This document shows positions 10,631 through 20,275 of a stretch of DNA of 64,000 nucleotides, piece by piece. The stretch is from Clostridium bovifaecis (GTDB taxonomy: Bacteria > Bacillota > Clostridia > Clostridiales > Clostridiaceae): assembly GCA_009738435.1 (NCBI GenBank), contig CP046522.1, positions 279,249 through 343,248 of the forward strand, given 5' to 3'. The notes under the pieces were generated by a model that worked only from the letters and a program-made list of their open reading frames with translations, was not told the DNA's origin and made no database searches. Position 1 is the first letter of the stretch; every line of letters starts with the position of its first letter. A program made the position numbers and the translations under genes.

Positions 10631-11245
10631 ATGATATGCTATACAATTGGACACTCAACAAGAAAGCTAGAGGAGTTTATAGAAATAATCAAAAGATATG
10701 GGATTGACTGTGTAATGGATGTTAGAGATAGTCCTTATGCTAAGAACAATTACAGCAAAGCTTTTGATAGAGAAATACTGGAAGAAAATGTTAAACGATC
10801 TGGTATTAACTATATATACATGGGTAAGGAGTTAGGGAGCAAAAAATATGAGTTGAATTTAGATATGGCTATAGAAGACGAATTATTTAAAAAGGGTATA
10901 CGTAAAATAGTAGAAGGAATTAAAAGGGGACATAGTATTGTTCTTTTGTGTTCAGAAAGAAATCCTTTTAATTGCCATAGGAGTATTCTTTTGGGATATG
11001 CCTTAAAAAGCAATGGAGTTGAAATGGAGCATATAATTGACGAAGACAGCTCGAAGACTCAAATGCGTATAGAAGAAGAGATTTTTATAACCTATGAGCC
11101 AGTCCTAAAAGAAGATTTCATTCAGTTAACTCTCCAAGATGTTTTAGATAATGATAACTATGATATGATATCCGAAAAAGAATTAAAGGAAAAAATTATT
11201 GAAGAAGGATATAGAAGGCGATTTAGGGGTTTTGGACCAGTTTAG
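10631..11245 (+). CDS. DUF488 domain protein, helicase partner
   Basis: A 204-residue DUF488 protein. The family signature YTIGHSTRKLEEF opens the chain, VMDVRDSPYAK follows near residue 35, and the Cys-containing segment LLCSERNPFNCHRS lies near residue 105. ATG 10631 follows GGAGG at 10618-10622; the earlier ATG at 10616 overlaps that site. DUF488 is a small fold of unknown activity with conserved Asp, Arg and Cys/His residues suggesting nucleotide or nucleic-acid chemistry (inference). A distant paralogue lies at 40661-41290 without a helicase. Tight linkage here suggests it acts with the helicase. Confidence 0.8.
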   Translation: MICYTIGHSTRKLEEFIEIIKRYGIDCVMDVRDSPYAKNNYSKAFDREILEENVKRSGINYIYMGKELGSKKYELNLDMAIEDELFKKGIRKIVEGIKRGHSIVLLCSERNPFNCHRSILLGYALKSNGVEMEHIIDEDSSKTQMRIEEEIFITYEPVLKEDFIQLTLQDVLDNDNYDMISEKELKEKIIEEGYRRRFRGFGPV

Positions 11246-11428
11246 GTGGTAGAGAAACTATAAAATTTAGTGCTGATTTATGATTAGAAGTAGGTGTAAA
11301 GAATTCTAAAATGAGTTCTTTGCGCTTGCTTTTTTAGTTAGGAATATTAAGTTATGGTGTGAAGTATGATTATAGTGAAAAATATTCCAAGTTGACAAAG
11401 GGAAGCAAATATAATAAAATTATCAATG

Positions 11429-11443
11429 TACCCCTATGGGGTA
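11429..11443 (+). promoter_or_regulatory. CsoR/CstR-type operator palindrome
   Basis: A perfect palindrome, TACCCC-TAT-GGGGTA, about 25 bases before the Fe-S protein start. This G/C-rich dyad in AT-rich DNA matches the style of operators bound by CsoR-family repressors (copper, persulfide or nickel sensors). No CsoR gene is visible in the window. Confidence 0.5.
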
Positions 11444-11468
11444 TATAAACCAAGGAGGATGATTGAAA

Positions 11469-12104
11469 ATGATATTGAAATTTTGGAAGAAGTACTCATA
11501 TATGTTGCTATTTGCATTTGTGGTAGCTGGATTATTTGATTTAAGAATAGCTTTAGCAGCGATAGTTTGTATGCTAGCGCCTATAGGTTTTGCACTTGTA
11601 GGTAAAGGAAGGTTTTGGTGCGGGAATATATGCCCTAGGGGAAACTTTTATGATAATATAATAGGAAAAATAAGCAGACATAAATCTGTACCTAGAATTT
11701 TAAAATCACCAATATTTAGATTTGCTGTTATTACATTTATGTTCTATATGTTTGGGACAGGCCTTGCTAAAAGCTGGGGAAGTCTAGCTGATATGGGAAT
11801 GGTGTTTTATAGAATTATAGTTATAACGACGGTGGTAGGGATAGCGCTATCGCCATTCTATCATGAGAGAACTTGGTGTAACTTCTGTCCTATGGGAAGC
11901 ATATCTGCCTTTATATCAAGTTTTAAGAAGGATAAAAAAGTCTTAAAAGTAAGCTCAGCTTGTGTTTCATGTAAGCTGTGTCAAAAGAAATGCCCTATGG
12001 GAATAGTACCTTATGACTACAAAGGAGACGTTTTAAGCCATCCAGATTGTATACAGTGTAGTAAGTGTGTAAATGTATGTCCTAAAGATGCTATAGGATA
12101 CTAG
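11469..12104 (+). CDS. NapH-like membrane 4Fe-4S ferredoxin-type protein
   Basis: A protein of about 211 residues with four or five membrane helices, two Cys pairs on membrane loops (WCGNICPRG and WCNFCPMGS) and two C-terminal 4Fe-4S motifs (CVSCKLCQKKCP and CIQCSKCVNVCP). This is the NapH/MauN/RdxH layout: electron transfer between membrane quinol or ferredoxin and a partner. The partner is unknown because no oxidoreductase is adjacent. AAGGAGG at 11452-11458 is four bases from TTG 11463 and ten from ATG 11469; I prefer the ATG, but both are possible. A CsoR-type palindrome upstream suggests control by metal or sulfur stress. Confidence 0.75.
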   Translation: MILKFWKKYSYMLLFAFVVAGLFDLRIALAAIVCMLAPIGFALVGKGRFWCGNICPRGNFYDNIIGKISRHKSVPRILKSPIFRFAVITFMFYMFGTGLAKSWGSLADMGMVFYRIIVITTVVGIALSPFYHERTWCNFCPMGSISAFISSFKKDKKVLKVSSACVSCKLCQKKCPMGIVPYDYKGDVLSHPDCIQCSKCVNVCPKDAIGY

Positions 12105-12207
12105 AAGGCAGTTATAAATTAAATGGTTAGAATATTAGAGAAGAAGGTTGAAGAGTAAAGTTTAAAGAGGAAAAGGTAGAACTGTCGAGACGAGAAAAAG
12201 GTCAACT

Positions 12208-12282
12208 CACTAGTCTCTAATCGCTAGTCGAAAAAAACTCAAAGTATATAAATTAGGGATTAGTGACTAGAGATTAGTGATT
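12208..12282. repeat. Imperfect inverted repeat of CTAGTC/GATTAGTGA units
   Basis: The left arm at 12208-12229 and the right arm near 12258-12281 are about 80% complementary and separated by about 30 bases. The units resemble the GATTACT tandem at 32289. The repeat lies between the Fe-S gene and the cls remnant. Confidence 0.5.
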
Positions 12283-12291
12283 AAAAATAAA

Positions 12292-13836
12292 TTACATTAA
12301 AGGTGCAAATACCCTCATTAAGGTACGCATGAATTTGATAGGCCATTTTATTTTGTTACACTTTTCTATAGTAATCATCTCACATTGTTCTAATGTGCTA
12401 ATAAAGTCTTCTTTAATTGAAAGAACTACTTTGGACTGATACATCCAAGTTGCACATTCAAAGTGAAGGTATAGACTTCTGTAGTCGAGATTGATCGTTC
12501 CGACAATAGCCAACTCGTTATCAGAGACGAAAGTCTTTCCATGGATAAAACCTGGCGTAAATTCATAAATTTTCACACCATTTTCGATAAGTACAGGATA
12601 GTAACCACGGGTTACCATATGAACATACCATTTATCAGGTATATGTGGAGTAATAATTCTTACGTCTATTCCCTTTTTGGCAGCAAGACATAAAGCTGTT
12701 ACAGTTTCATTGTCTAAAATGAGATAAGGAGTAGTAATATATACATAATCTTCTGCCTGATTTATTATATTCAAATATGCCATTTCTCCTACTTTCTCAT
12801 TACTTAAAGGAGAATCACCGTAAGGCAATACAAATCCATCACTATGAAATCTTTCCTTGCAATTATTGTTAGGTAAAAAGTTATTATAATTTTCTGAGCT
12901 GCCATTATAGTAATCCCAAACAGTTAAAAACATAACTGTAAAATTCCATACCGCATCCCCTTTAAGTATAACCGCAGAGTCTTTCCAATAGCCATATTTT
13001 TTAAGCGTTAATATATTCATCAGCCAGATTAATACCACCGTTAAATGCAATATGTCCATCAATCACTACAATTTTACGATGATCACGGTTATTCATTTTG
13101 ATTGACATAACAGGAATGAAAGGATTAAATACTTTGCACTTTATACCGTAACCTTCAAGGACTTCATTATATTATAAGGTAATGTTCGCAGACATCCAAC
13201 ATCATCATATAGTACCCGAACATCAACACCTTGCTTTACTTTTTTAATTAAAATATCAAGTATTGTATTCCACATAATACCTTCTTCAATGATAAAGTAT
13301 TCAAGAAAAATATAATGTTTTGCTTTGAGTAATTCTTCTTTTAGCCGGTTAAATTTCATTTCACCAGAACTTAGGTATTCTACCGTTGTATTTTGATAAA
13401 TTGGGTAATGGGAAGCGTTATATATATAGTTTGCTTGGTTGGCTATTCCAATATCTTGATTTCTTAACTTTTGAATAATTGTAATATCTTGAATCAACAT
13501 GGAGTTGGTTTTAATCTCTACTTCCTTCATTTTTTTGATAACACGCTTGTTGACCTTTTGCATGCCAAATAATAAATAAAAGGATATTCCTAGTATAGGG
13601 AAAATTAAAATAGGTATAATCCATGCAAGTTTATAAGCAGGATTTTGCCTATTATTTACGATGCATAAAACAGCTATTAAGCTAACTACTATACTTCCTA
13701 AAATAAAGTAAACGGAATAGTTACTAAATTTCAAGATTAAGATTACAAATGTAAATAACTGAACTAAAATCAAACTTCCAAATATTACTGCTCGACTTAG
13801 CAATATGCTTATCAGCTTTTTCATATTACTGTGCAC
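12292..13836 (-). pseudogene. cls: Cardiolipin synthase, disrupted by two frameshifts
   Basis: Three frames join into one cardiolipin synthase of about 510 residues. The N-terminal part (from 13836) has two membrane helices and the PLDNc segment (VNNRQNPAYKLAWIIPI-like). The middle part, in another frame, carries the first HKD motif, HRKIVVID. The C-terminal part carries the second, HGKTFVSD. Shifts lie near 13152-13160 (one base missing, SLEGYG restored) and near 12995-13010 (two missing or one extra, in an A-rich run after DEYIN). Both catalytic HKD motifs are intact. The enzyme condenses phosphatidylglycerol into cardiolipin. Two lesions make real decay more plausible here than for the single-shift genes, but error in AT runs is not excluded. 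Confidence 0.8.
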
Positions 13837-14125
13837 CTCTTCCCCATATCATAATTCATAAATACTTATCGAAATATTATCTAAGCATGAACTAGATTAC
13901 ATATGATTCATTGTAGTTAGAAAGGATTATATTGTCAATTAAAATTGACTTAGCCAATAAATAGGTAAGTTAAATGAAATTAAGAATATAAACCTCTTAA
14001 GTGGATTTTGTGAGCAATGTAAAAGATGATATAATGGAGCTGTTTAGTAAAAAGTACACAAGCTATAAACTATTATTAAGGTTATTTTTGACAAGAATAA
14101 AGTTCCAAGGAAAGAAGGGGTTAAT

Positions 14126-15043
14126 GTGTCAGCGATTTTACTAAAGGCATTAGGATTTATTTTTATAATCATTTTAGGATATACATTAAAAAAGTTGGAG
14201 TTTTTTGAATCAAAGGATTACAAACTTATCTCGAAAATTATGCTGAATATCACTCTGCCTGCTGCGGTTATTACAGCATTTGCAAACTTTGAAAAAGGTA
14301 ATTTACTGGTCTTTGTGGCTTTATTGGGTTTAGTATGCAATATAATTATGTTGTTAGTAGGATTTTTAATGTCTAGAAAAAAAGATGATAGCACTAAGGT
14401 GCTTTATATGCTTAATTTTCCAGGGTACAATATTGGTTCTTTTGCCATGCCCTATGTGCAAAGTTTCCTTGGACCTTTTGGTGTTGTAGTAACCTGTATG
14501 TTTGATACAGGAAATGCTATTATGTGTACTGGTGGGACTTATGCAGCTACATCTGGTGTTGTTAGTTCTGGGGAGGGAATTAGCATTAAAGGAGTTATAA
14601 GAGAATTAATATCCTCTGTTCCATTTGATACTTATATGGTAATGATGATTTTATCTTCAGCAGGACTTAGTTTGCCATCAGGAATTAATACAATTGCCTC
14701 TACTATTGGCGCTGCAAATGGATTTCTTGCAATGTTGATGATTGGTATGATGTTTGAAATTGATTTAGAGCTAAGCTATGTTAAACAAATTACTAGCATA
14801 TTGCTGATTAGATATTCCTTTGCCGCAATTTTTGCTTTGTTGTTTTACTTCTGCACTCCATTTTCTCTGGAGATCCGACAGGTGTTGGCGATTTTGGTAT
14901 TTGCTCCAATATCAGCGTTATCTCCTGTATTTACGGAAAAGTGCAAAGGAAATGTAGCATTATCAAGTCTTATAAGTTCTATATCGATTCTGGTTAGTGT
15001 CCTTATTATGACAACATTATTAATCATTATGAATATAGGGTAA
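14126..15043 (+). CDS. AEC-family (auxin efflux carrier) permease
   Basis: 305 residues with about ten membrane helices split by a central polar loop. The segment NFPGYNIGSFAMPYVQSFLG near residue 95 is typical of the bacterial AEC/BASS-like permease family. GTG start at 14126, with an AAGGGG ribosome site at 14115-14120. Relatives export or exchange organic acids, including malate; the substrate here is unknown. It is monocistronic, with a terminator directly downstream. Confidence 0.75.
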   Translation: MSAILLKALGFIFIIILGYTLKKLEFFESKDYKLISKIMLNITLPAAVITAFANFEKGNLLVFVALLGLVCNIIMLLVGFLMSRKKDDSTKVLYMLNFPGYNIGSFAMPYVQSFLGPFGVVVTCMFDTGNAIMCTGGTYAATSGVVSSGEGISIKGVIRELISSVPFDTYMVMMILSSAGLSLPSGINTIASTIGAANGFLAMLMIGMMFEIDLELSYVKQITSILLIRYSFAAIFALLFYFCTPFSLEIRQVLAILVFAPISALSPVFTEKCKGNVALSSLISSISILVSVLIMTTLLIIMNIG

Positions 15044-15113
15044 TACTCTTTTCTTGAGATAATTACGCTCTAAGTAGTCATATGTCAATAAAAAATACTG
15101 TATAATGAAGATT

Positions 15114-15135
15114 CACCCTCTTGGGGTGTTTTTTT
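15114..15135 (+). terminator. Intrinsic terminator after AEC permease
   Basis: Stem CACCC / GGGTG followed by seven T residues. Confidence 0.8.
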
Positions 15136-15429
15136 AGTATTTAAAAAATTATTTACATGCAGACGTATACATTGATAAATTGATAATTGACAGTATTTAT
15201 AATTAATAATATAATAACAAACATACAGAGTTTATTATTAATTTATCAATATAAACAGTTACACGTTAACAAATTAATAAAAGCTAAAAATTACAAGTTG
15301 CTCAGTTGAAAATTCACAGCCAAGTTCATGGTTAGATATAGTGCTCAAGCTTTCTAAATACAGCTTTACTGTATAAATAGAAACTTGAATACATTAATTT
15401 ATAATGCAAATTATTAAGGGGGTTATTTT

Positions 15430-16719
15430 ATGGACTTAACGAAATTAGTAACATCGATTGACACAGTTTGGACTTTAGTTGCTACTGCATTGGTATTTTT
15501 TATGCAGGCAGGATTTGCCATGGTAGAGACAGGATTAACTAGGGCTAAAAATGCAGGAAACATTATTATGAAAAACCTTATGGATTTTGTCATAGGATCT
15601 TTAATCTTTTGGGTTTTAGGTTTTGGTATTATGTTTGGAGGAGACATTGGTGGAGTTATAGGAATGCCGGATTTATTTACAAGAGGAAACTATGAACACT
15701 TAGGACTTGGAATTCCGCTAGAAGCTTTTTTGATATTTCAAACAGTATTTTGTGCAACAGCGGCGACCATAGTCTCGGGTGCAATGGCGGAAAGAACAAA
15801 ATTTAAATCATACCTACTCTACAGCTTTATTATAAGTGCAGTAATTTATCCTATAGCAGGCCACTGGATTTGGGGCGGTGGATGGCTTTCAAAACTAGGA
15901 TTTCATGATTTTGCAGGTTCAACAGTAGTTCATTCTATAGGCGGCTGGGCAGCTTTAATAGGTGCGTGGACTATTGGACCTAGAATAGGAAAGTATTCAA
16001 AAAATGGAAAACCCCAGGCTATTCCTGGACACAATATAACGCTAGGTGCTTTAGGAGTATTTATATTATGGTTTGGATGGTTTGGATTTAATCCAGGTTC
16101 GACACTTTCTGGTACAAATATAAATGCAATATCTCATATATTTGTAACAACTAACTTATCAGGGGCAGCAGCAACATTAGTAACACTAATGATTACCTGG
16201 CTTAGATATAAGAAACCAGATGTAAGCATGACATTAAACGGTTCTCTAGCGGGGCTTGTAGCAGTTACAGCAGGTTGCGACTTAGTTACTCCTACAGGAG
16301 CAGTTATAATAGGAATATTATCGGGAGTTGTAGTTGTGTTTGGTATAGAATTTGTAGATAAGGCTTTAAAAATAGATGATCCAGTGGGAGCAATAGGAGT
16401 ACACTGCTGCAATGGGGTATTTGGGACGCTTTGTGTAGGATTGTTTGCAGCTAGTGGAGAAAATTTAGGTTTATTTTATGGTGGTGGATTTAAGCTTTTA
16501 GGAATACAATTGTTAGGCATAATAGCTGTAGCAGGTTGGACAATAGTAACTACAGTTATAATGTTTAAAACTATGAAGACTACCGTAGGATTAAGGGTAA
16601 GTAGCGAAGAAGAGATTACGGGATTGGATTTAACAGAACATGGAATAGATAGTTATGCGGATTTTGGGCCTAAAAGAACAGTAAGCTTTAAAGCTGACCC
16701 AATTGACTTACATTTATAA
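15430..16719 (+). CDS. amtB: Ammonium transporter
   Basis: 429 residues, eleven membrane helices. Amt signatures include FFMQAGFAMVETG at the N-terminus, AGHWIWGGGWL and FAGSTVVHSIGGWAAL (pore His region), and GAIGVHCCNGVFG (second pore His). It transports ammonium into the cell. ATG 15430 follows AAGGGGG. The P-II gene begins 37 bases after its stop, the usual amtB-glnK pairing in which P-II plugs the channel when nitrogen is plentiful. The roughly 290-base upstream region is AT-rich, and I saw no recognisable riboswitch in it. Confidence 0.93.
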   Translation: MDLTKLVTSIDTVWTLVATALVFFMQAGFAMVETGLTRAKNAGNIIMKNLMDFVIGSLIFWVLGFGIMFGGDIGGVIGMPDLFTRGNYEHLGLGIPLEAFLIFQTVFCATAATIVSGAMAERTKFKSYLLYSFIISAVIYPIAGHWIWGGGWLSKLGFHDFAGSTVVHSIGGWAALIGAWTIGPRIGKYSKNGKPQAIPGHNITLGALGVFILWFGWFGFNPGSTLSGTNINAISHIFVTTNLSGAAATLVTLMITWLRYKKPDVSMTLNGSLAGLVAVTAGCDLVTPTGAVIIGILSGVVVVFGIEFVDKALKIDDPVGAIGVHCCNGVFGTLCVGLFAASGENLGLFYGGGFKLLGIQLLGIIAVAGWTIVTTVIMFKTMKTTVGLRVSSEEEITGLDLTEHGIDSYADFGPKRTVSFKADPIDLHL

Positions 16720-16756
16720 TCTCATATGGGCAAAATCAAATAAGGAGGATATATAA

Positions 16757-17116
16757 TTGGTGAATAAAATTACTAAAATTGAAATAATAACGAGAACTGA
16801 AAAATTTGAAGCACTTAAAAAAGCATTGAACGAAATAGGAGTCACAGGGATGACTGTATCACAAGTGCTTGGATGTGGAATGCAAAAAGGGTTTCCAGAG
16901 TATTACAGAGGAGTGCCGCTTGAGATTCACTTAGTTCCAAAAGTGAAAATAGAGACTGTAACTTGTGAAGTACCTGTAGAATTGGTCGTAGAAGCAGCTA
17001 AGAAAGTTTTGCACACAGGCAAAATTGGTGATGGTAAAATATTCATATATGATGTAGCTAATGTTGTAAGAATTAGGACAGGAGAAGAAGGCAGAGCAGC
17101 ATTACAAAATGAATAA
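16757..17116 (+). CDS. glnK: P-II nitrogen regulatory protein (GlnK-like)
   Basis: A 119-residue P-II protein. The T-loop region spans about residues 37-55 (GCGMQKGFPEYYRGVP) and the family C-terminal motif GKIGDGKIFIYDV binds ATP and 2-oxoglutarate. It controls AmtB and other nitrogen targets as a trimer. TTG 16757 is eight bases after AAGGAGG; the adjacent GTG at 16760 is the alternative. The T-loop is unlike the enterobacterial RGAEY uridylylation site and nearer to the variant P-II proteins of clostridia and archaea. Confidence 0.88.
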   Translation: MVNKITKIEIITRTEKFEALKKALNEIGVTGMTVSQVLGCGMQKGFPEYYRGVPLEIHLVPKVKIETVTCEVPVELVVEAAKKVLHTGKIGDGKIFIYDVANVVRIRTGEEGRAALQNE

Positions 17117-17190
17117 TGTTAAGCAAATTTTTCATATATTTCACCAGATTCTAATACCTTTTTGTATTTAAAGGATTTTTGCTTATATGT

Positions 17191-17242
17191 ATGATTACAC
17201 CTCGCACGTTGACCATGTGATCAATGGGTGAGGTGTAATCAT
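17191..17242. repeat. Long hairpin after glnK
   Basis: A perfect 13-bp stem (17191-17203 / 17230-17242) with an inner near-palindrome, TTGACCATGTGATCAA. There is no T tract, so it may be an RNA-stabilising hairpin, weak terminator or protein site rather than a standard terminator. Confidence 0.5.
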
Positions 17243-17327
17243 TTCATAATAAGACTTGGAGTTTTTCAAGATAAGTTTGTCAATAATATGGTATGATATA
17301 TAGGATATTATTGAAGGGGGAACTAAA

Positions 17328-18185
17328 ATGAATAATAAGTCCAAAGCAGTTTTATTTATGATAATATCAGCCTTATCCTTTGCTTTTATGGCTGCCATGG
17401 TTAAGCTGTCAGGAAATATTCCAACCATGGAAAAGGTGTTCTTTAGAAATCTTATAAGCTTATTTGTAGCCTTTAAAGTCCTAAAAAAAAGTGGGGGAGT
17501 CATGTTTGGGAGAAGAGAGAATCAGAAGTATCTAATAGCAAGATCTTTACTTGGACTTATAGGTATATACTTAAGCTTTTATGCTATAGGCAAGTTATAT
17601 CTTGCAGATGCATCAATGCTAACTAATCTTTCTCCGTTTTTCGTAACCTTATTTGCGATTGTTTTTTTAAAGGAGCAATTGACTCCTATGAAAATTATCT
17701 CTATGATGGTTGCTTTTGTAGGAGCACTTTTAATTATAAAGCCTCAATGGGATTTAACTATTATCCCAGCATTATTAGGATTTTTATCAGCAGCCTTTGC
17801 AGGTGGGGCTTATACTCTAGTTAGTTTTTTAAAAAATAGGGAGAATCCTTCTACTATAGTATTTTATTTTTCCATGGTATCAGTGCTGGGAACTCTTCCT
17901 TTTGTAATAGTAAACTATGCAGCCCCAACTAAAATGCAATTTCTATATTTAATTCTTACAGGAATTTTTGCAGCTATTGCTCAATTTGCTTTAACCTATT
18001 CTTATAAATATGCTCCAGCGTCAGAAGTAGCAATTTATAATTACATGAATATAGTTTTTTCAGCTGTACTAGGTTTCTTCATATGGTACGAAGTTCCAGA
18101 TATTATGAGCGTTTTAGGCGGTAGTATGATAGTAATTATTGCAATAGTTGTTTATATACAAGGACAAAGAAAAATAACTATGTAG
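17328..18185 (+). CDS. DMT-superfamily (EamA) permease
   Basis: 285 residues with ten membrane helices in two EamA repeats. The repeat ends SPFFVTLFAIVFLKEQLT and NYMNIVFSAVLGFFIWYEVP match the conserved fourth/fifth helix segments of the family. ATG 17328 follows AAGGGGG. Members export metabolites or amino acids; the substrate is unknown. A cstA remnant begins directly after its stop codon, suggesting a past deletion that fused this gene to the middle of a neighbouring cstA. Confidence 0.8.
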   Translation: MNNKSKAVLFMIISALSFAFMAAMVKLSGNIPTMEKVFFRNLISLFVAFKVLKKSGGVMFGRRENQKYLIARSLLGLIGIYLSFYAIGKLYLADASMLTNLSPFFVTLFAIVFLKEQLTPMKIISMMVAFVGALLIIKPQWDLTIIPALLGFLSAAFAGGAYTLVSFLKNRENPSTIVFYFSMVSVLGTLPFVIVNYAAPTKMQFLYLILTGIFAAIAQFALTYSYKYAPASEVAIYNYMNIVFSAVLGFFIWYEVPDIMSVLGGSMIVIIAIVVYIQGQRKITM

Positions 18186-19128
18186 TAAACATTTGCAGGT
18201 TTAGGTCCTATATTCAGTGCGTTACAAGGGGCGTTGTACGGACCAGTAGCTTTCCTGTGGGTAATTGCAGGTTGTGTTTGTTTCAGGATCAGCAAATTTA
18301 CTAGCGCAACTAACTCCAGGACGTTTAGATGCTCGTTTTTGGATAGGAGTTATATTTATATATTACTTTTTGGCGACTATTCTTCCTGTCGATGTAGTTA
18401 TTGGTAAAATATATCCTTTGTTTGGAATATGTTTATTAATAATGGCTGTAGGAGTTGGAGGAGGAATACTTATAAGGGGATATAATATTCCAGAAGTAAG
18501 TTTTTTTAATTTACACCCATCTAATATACCAATGTGGCCGATGATGTTTGTTACTATTGCTTGTGGTGCAATATCTGGATTCCACGCTACACAATCACCT
18601 ATGATGGCAAGATGTCTTAAGTCTGAAAAGTTTGGTAGACATTCATTTTATGGGGCTATGATAGCAGAAGGAGTTATTGCGCTTATTTAGGTAGCGGCAG
18701 GACTTGCGTTCTATAATGGGGTCCCTGGCCTTAGTAAAGTAGTACTTGGAAAAGCCGGCGCCGCTGGTGCAGTATTTGAAATAACCAAAAGCTTATTAGG
18801 GCCTGTTGGCAGCATACTTGCTATACTCGGGGTTATAGCGTGTCCAATAACTACAGGCGATACTGCGTTTAGAAGTGCAAGGCTCGCGTTAGGAGATATA
18901 ATTAAATATCCACAGGATAAAGTCAAGAATCATTGGATATCAACACTTCCTGCTGCATTCATGCCAGCTGTATCTATAAGCTATATAATGCAAGCACCAG
19001 AAGGTTTTAGGATTAATGCTTTAGTATCAAATGTAACAGGAATATTTGCGGCATTTATGCTCTTAGGATTATTTTTATATAAAACAAGAGGTGAAGGTGA
19101 ACCAGTGGTAGCAGTCTACGATAAATAA
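18186..19128 (+). pseudogene. cstA: Remnant of carbon starvation protein CstA
   Basis: Decayed peptide transporter of the CstA family. The first segment (18189 to about 18270) encodes TFAGLGPIFSALQGALYG, an early CstA helix, in one frame. The sequence then jumps to a later part of the protein (GSANLLAQLTPGRLDARFW) in another frame, so the N-terminus and a large internal portion are lost. The later part has the family block ACGAISGFHATQSPMMARC. A TAG at 18688-18690 replaces the expected Trp codon (ALI-stop-VAAGLAFY); the frame then continues to 19128 without other damage. Deletions plus a nonsense codon make this a true pseudogene. Confidence 0.85.
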
Positions 19129-19235
19129 TATAAAGTTAAAACCCTAGAATTAAAAGATAATATAGAATTGAAATGTTTTGAGGAACAAAGTGTTTCTGAG
19201 CGGGAAGTTGAAAATAGAAAATAAATGAGTTTTGA

Positions 19236-19263
19236 GAAAATTGCGTCGCAATTTTCTTTTTTT
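19236..19263 (+). terminator. Terminator-like palindrome of the TTGC-N3-GCAA family
   Basis: Perfect 10-bp arms GAAAATTGCG / CGCAATTTTC around one T, followed by seven T residues. It is also a member of the dispersed palindrome family described in the findings. Confidence 0.75.
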
Positions 19264-19336
19264 GTGAATAAATTGGAAACATTTGCTCAATAATAAGAAA
19301 ATGTAGGCTTATGTTTATAAAAGAGGGAGGAATAGT

Positions 19337-20275
19337 ATGAAGGTCGGAATTCCCAAAGGATTGCTATACTACAAATATTATCCTTTTATCCATACATTTT
19401 TAGAAGAAGTAGGAGCAGAGATTATCGTTTCCGATGACACTAATAAAAGAATACTTAACGAAGGAGTTAAATACGCTGTAGATGAAGCATGCCTTCCTAT
19501 GAAGGTTTTTCATGGGCATGTGGTAAGTATAAAAGATAAGTGCGATTTGATGATTGTGCCTAGAATTATGTGCATTAGGGACAGGGAATACATTTGCCCT
19601 AAATTTTGTGGGCTTCCTGAAATGATTAAAAATAGTATACCAGGTATGCCTAAGATTACAGAAATACCGCTATATATAAATTCAGAAAAAAACCTTTATA
19701 ATTGGTGCAGAAAGATAGGATTTATGATAACCAGCAACTTATATATGGTAGATACAGCATATATAAAAGCTTTAGCAGTGCAAGGAAACTTTAAAATGGG
19801 AATAAATGATGAAGGCCAAAATATAAAGGTAGCCTTATTAGGACATCCATACAATATATACGATAATTTCATAAATATGGGTTTAGTAGATAAACTTCAT
19901 AAGTTTGGAGTTGGCGTTATCACAGAGGAGTTTGTTCCAGAAGACGACATAGATAAAGAAGTAGACAATTTATTTAAAAGACCTTTCTGGAGTTTTGCTA
20001 GAAACTCCTATGGCGCTGCAGCAAATCTTTTTTCAAAGAATAAAATAGATGGAATTATATACATTTCCTCTTTTGCTTGTGGAATTGACTCTGTAGTAAT
20101 AGAGCTTATAAAGCATAGGATTGGCGATTTCCCTTTTCTTGTTCTAAAAATAGATGAACAAACAGGAGAAGCTGGATTTAATACAAGAATAGAAGCATTT
20201 GTAGATATGATAGAAAGGGGGAATAAAATTGAAGGTAACATTTCCGCACATGGGGAATGTGTACATTGCAGTTAA
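19337..20275 (+). CDS. COG3580/DUF2229 acyl-CoA dehydratase-activase-related protein
   Basis: A 312-residue protein opening with KVGIPKGLLYYKYYPF, the standard start of the COG3580/DUF2229 family. Conserved Cys residues occur in DEACLPMK, CIRDREYICPKFCGLPE, SSFACGID and a terminal GECVHC. These proteins are related to the Fe-S subunits of 2-hydroxyacyl-CoA dehydratases and benzoyl-CoA reductases. ATG 19337 follows GAGGGAGG. It overlaps the next gene by 47 bases, so the two are translated together. In many bacteria this domain, COG3581 and the activase are fused in one giant protein; here they are three genes. The substrate is unknown. Confidence 0.8.
   Translation: MKVGIPKGLLYYKYYPFIHTFLEEVGAEIIVSDDTNKRILNEGVKYAVDEACLPMKVFHGHVVSIKDKCDLMIVPRIMCIRDREYICPKFCGLPEMIKNSIPGMPKITEIPLYINSEKNLYNWCRKIGFMITSNLYMVDTAYIKALAVQGNFKMGINDEGQNIKVALLGHPYNIYDNFINMGLVDKLHKFGVGVITEEFVPEDDIDKEVDNLFKRPFWSFARNSYGAAANLFSKNKIDGIIYISSFACGIDSVVIELIKHRIGDFPFLVLKIDEQTGEAGFNTRIEAFVDMIERGNKIEGNISAHGECVHCS

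Noticed and set aside
12292..13836. Helicase neighbour as a PLD nuclease of a defence system
   Set aside because: The joined protein has the membrane N-terminus and spacing of cardiolipin synthase, and it lies on the opposite strand about 1.7 kb from the helicase operon.
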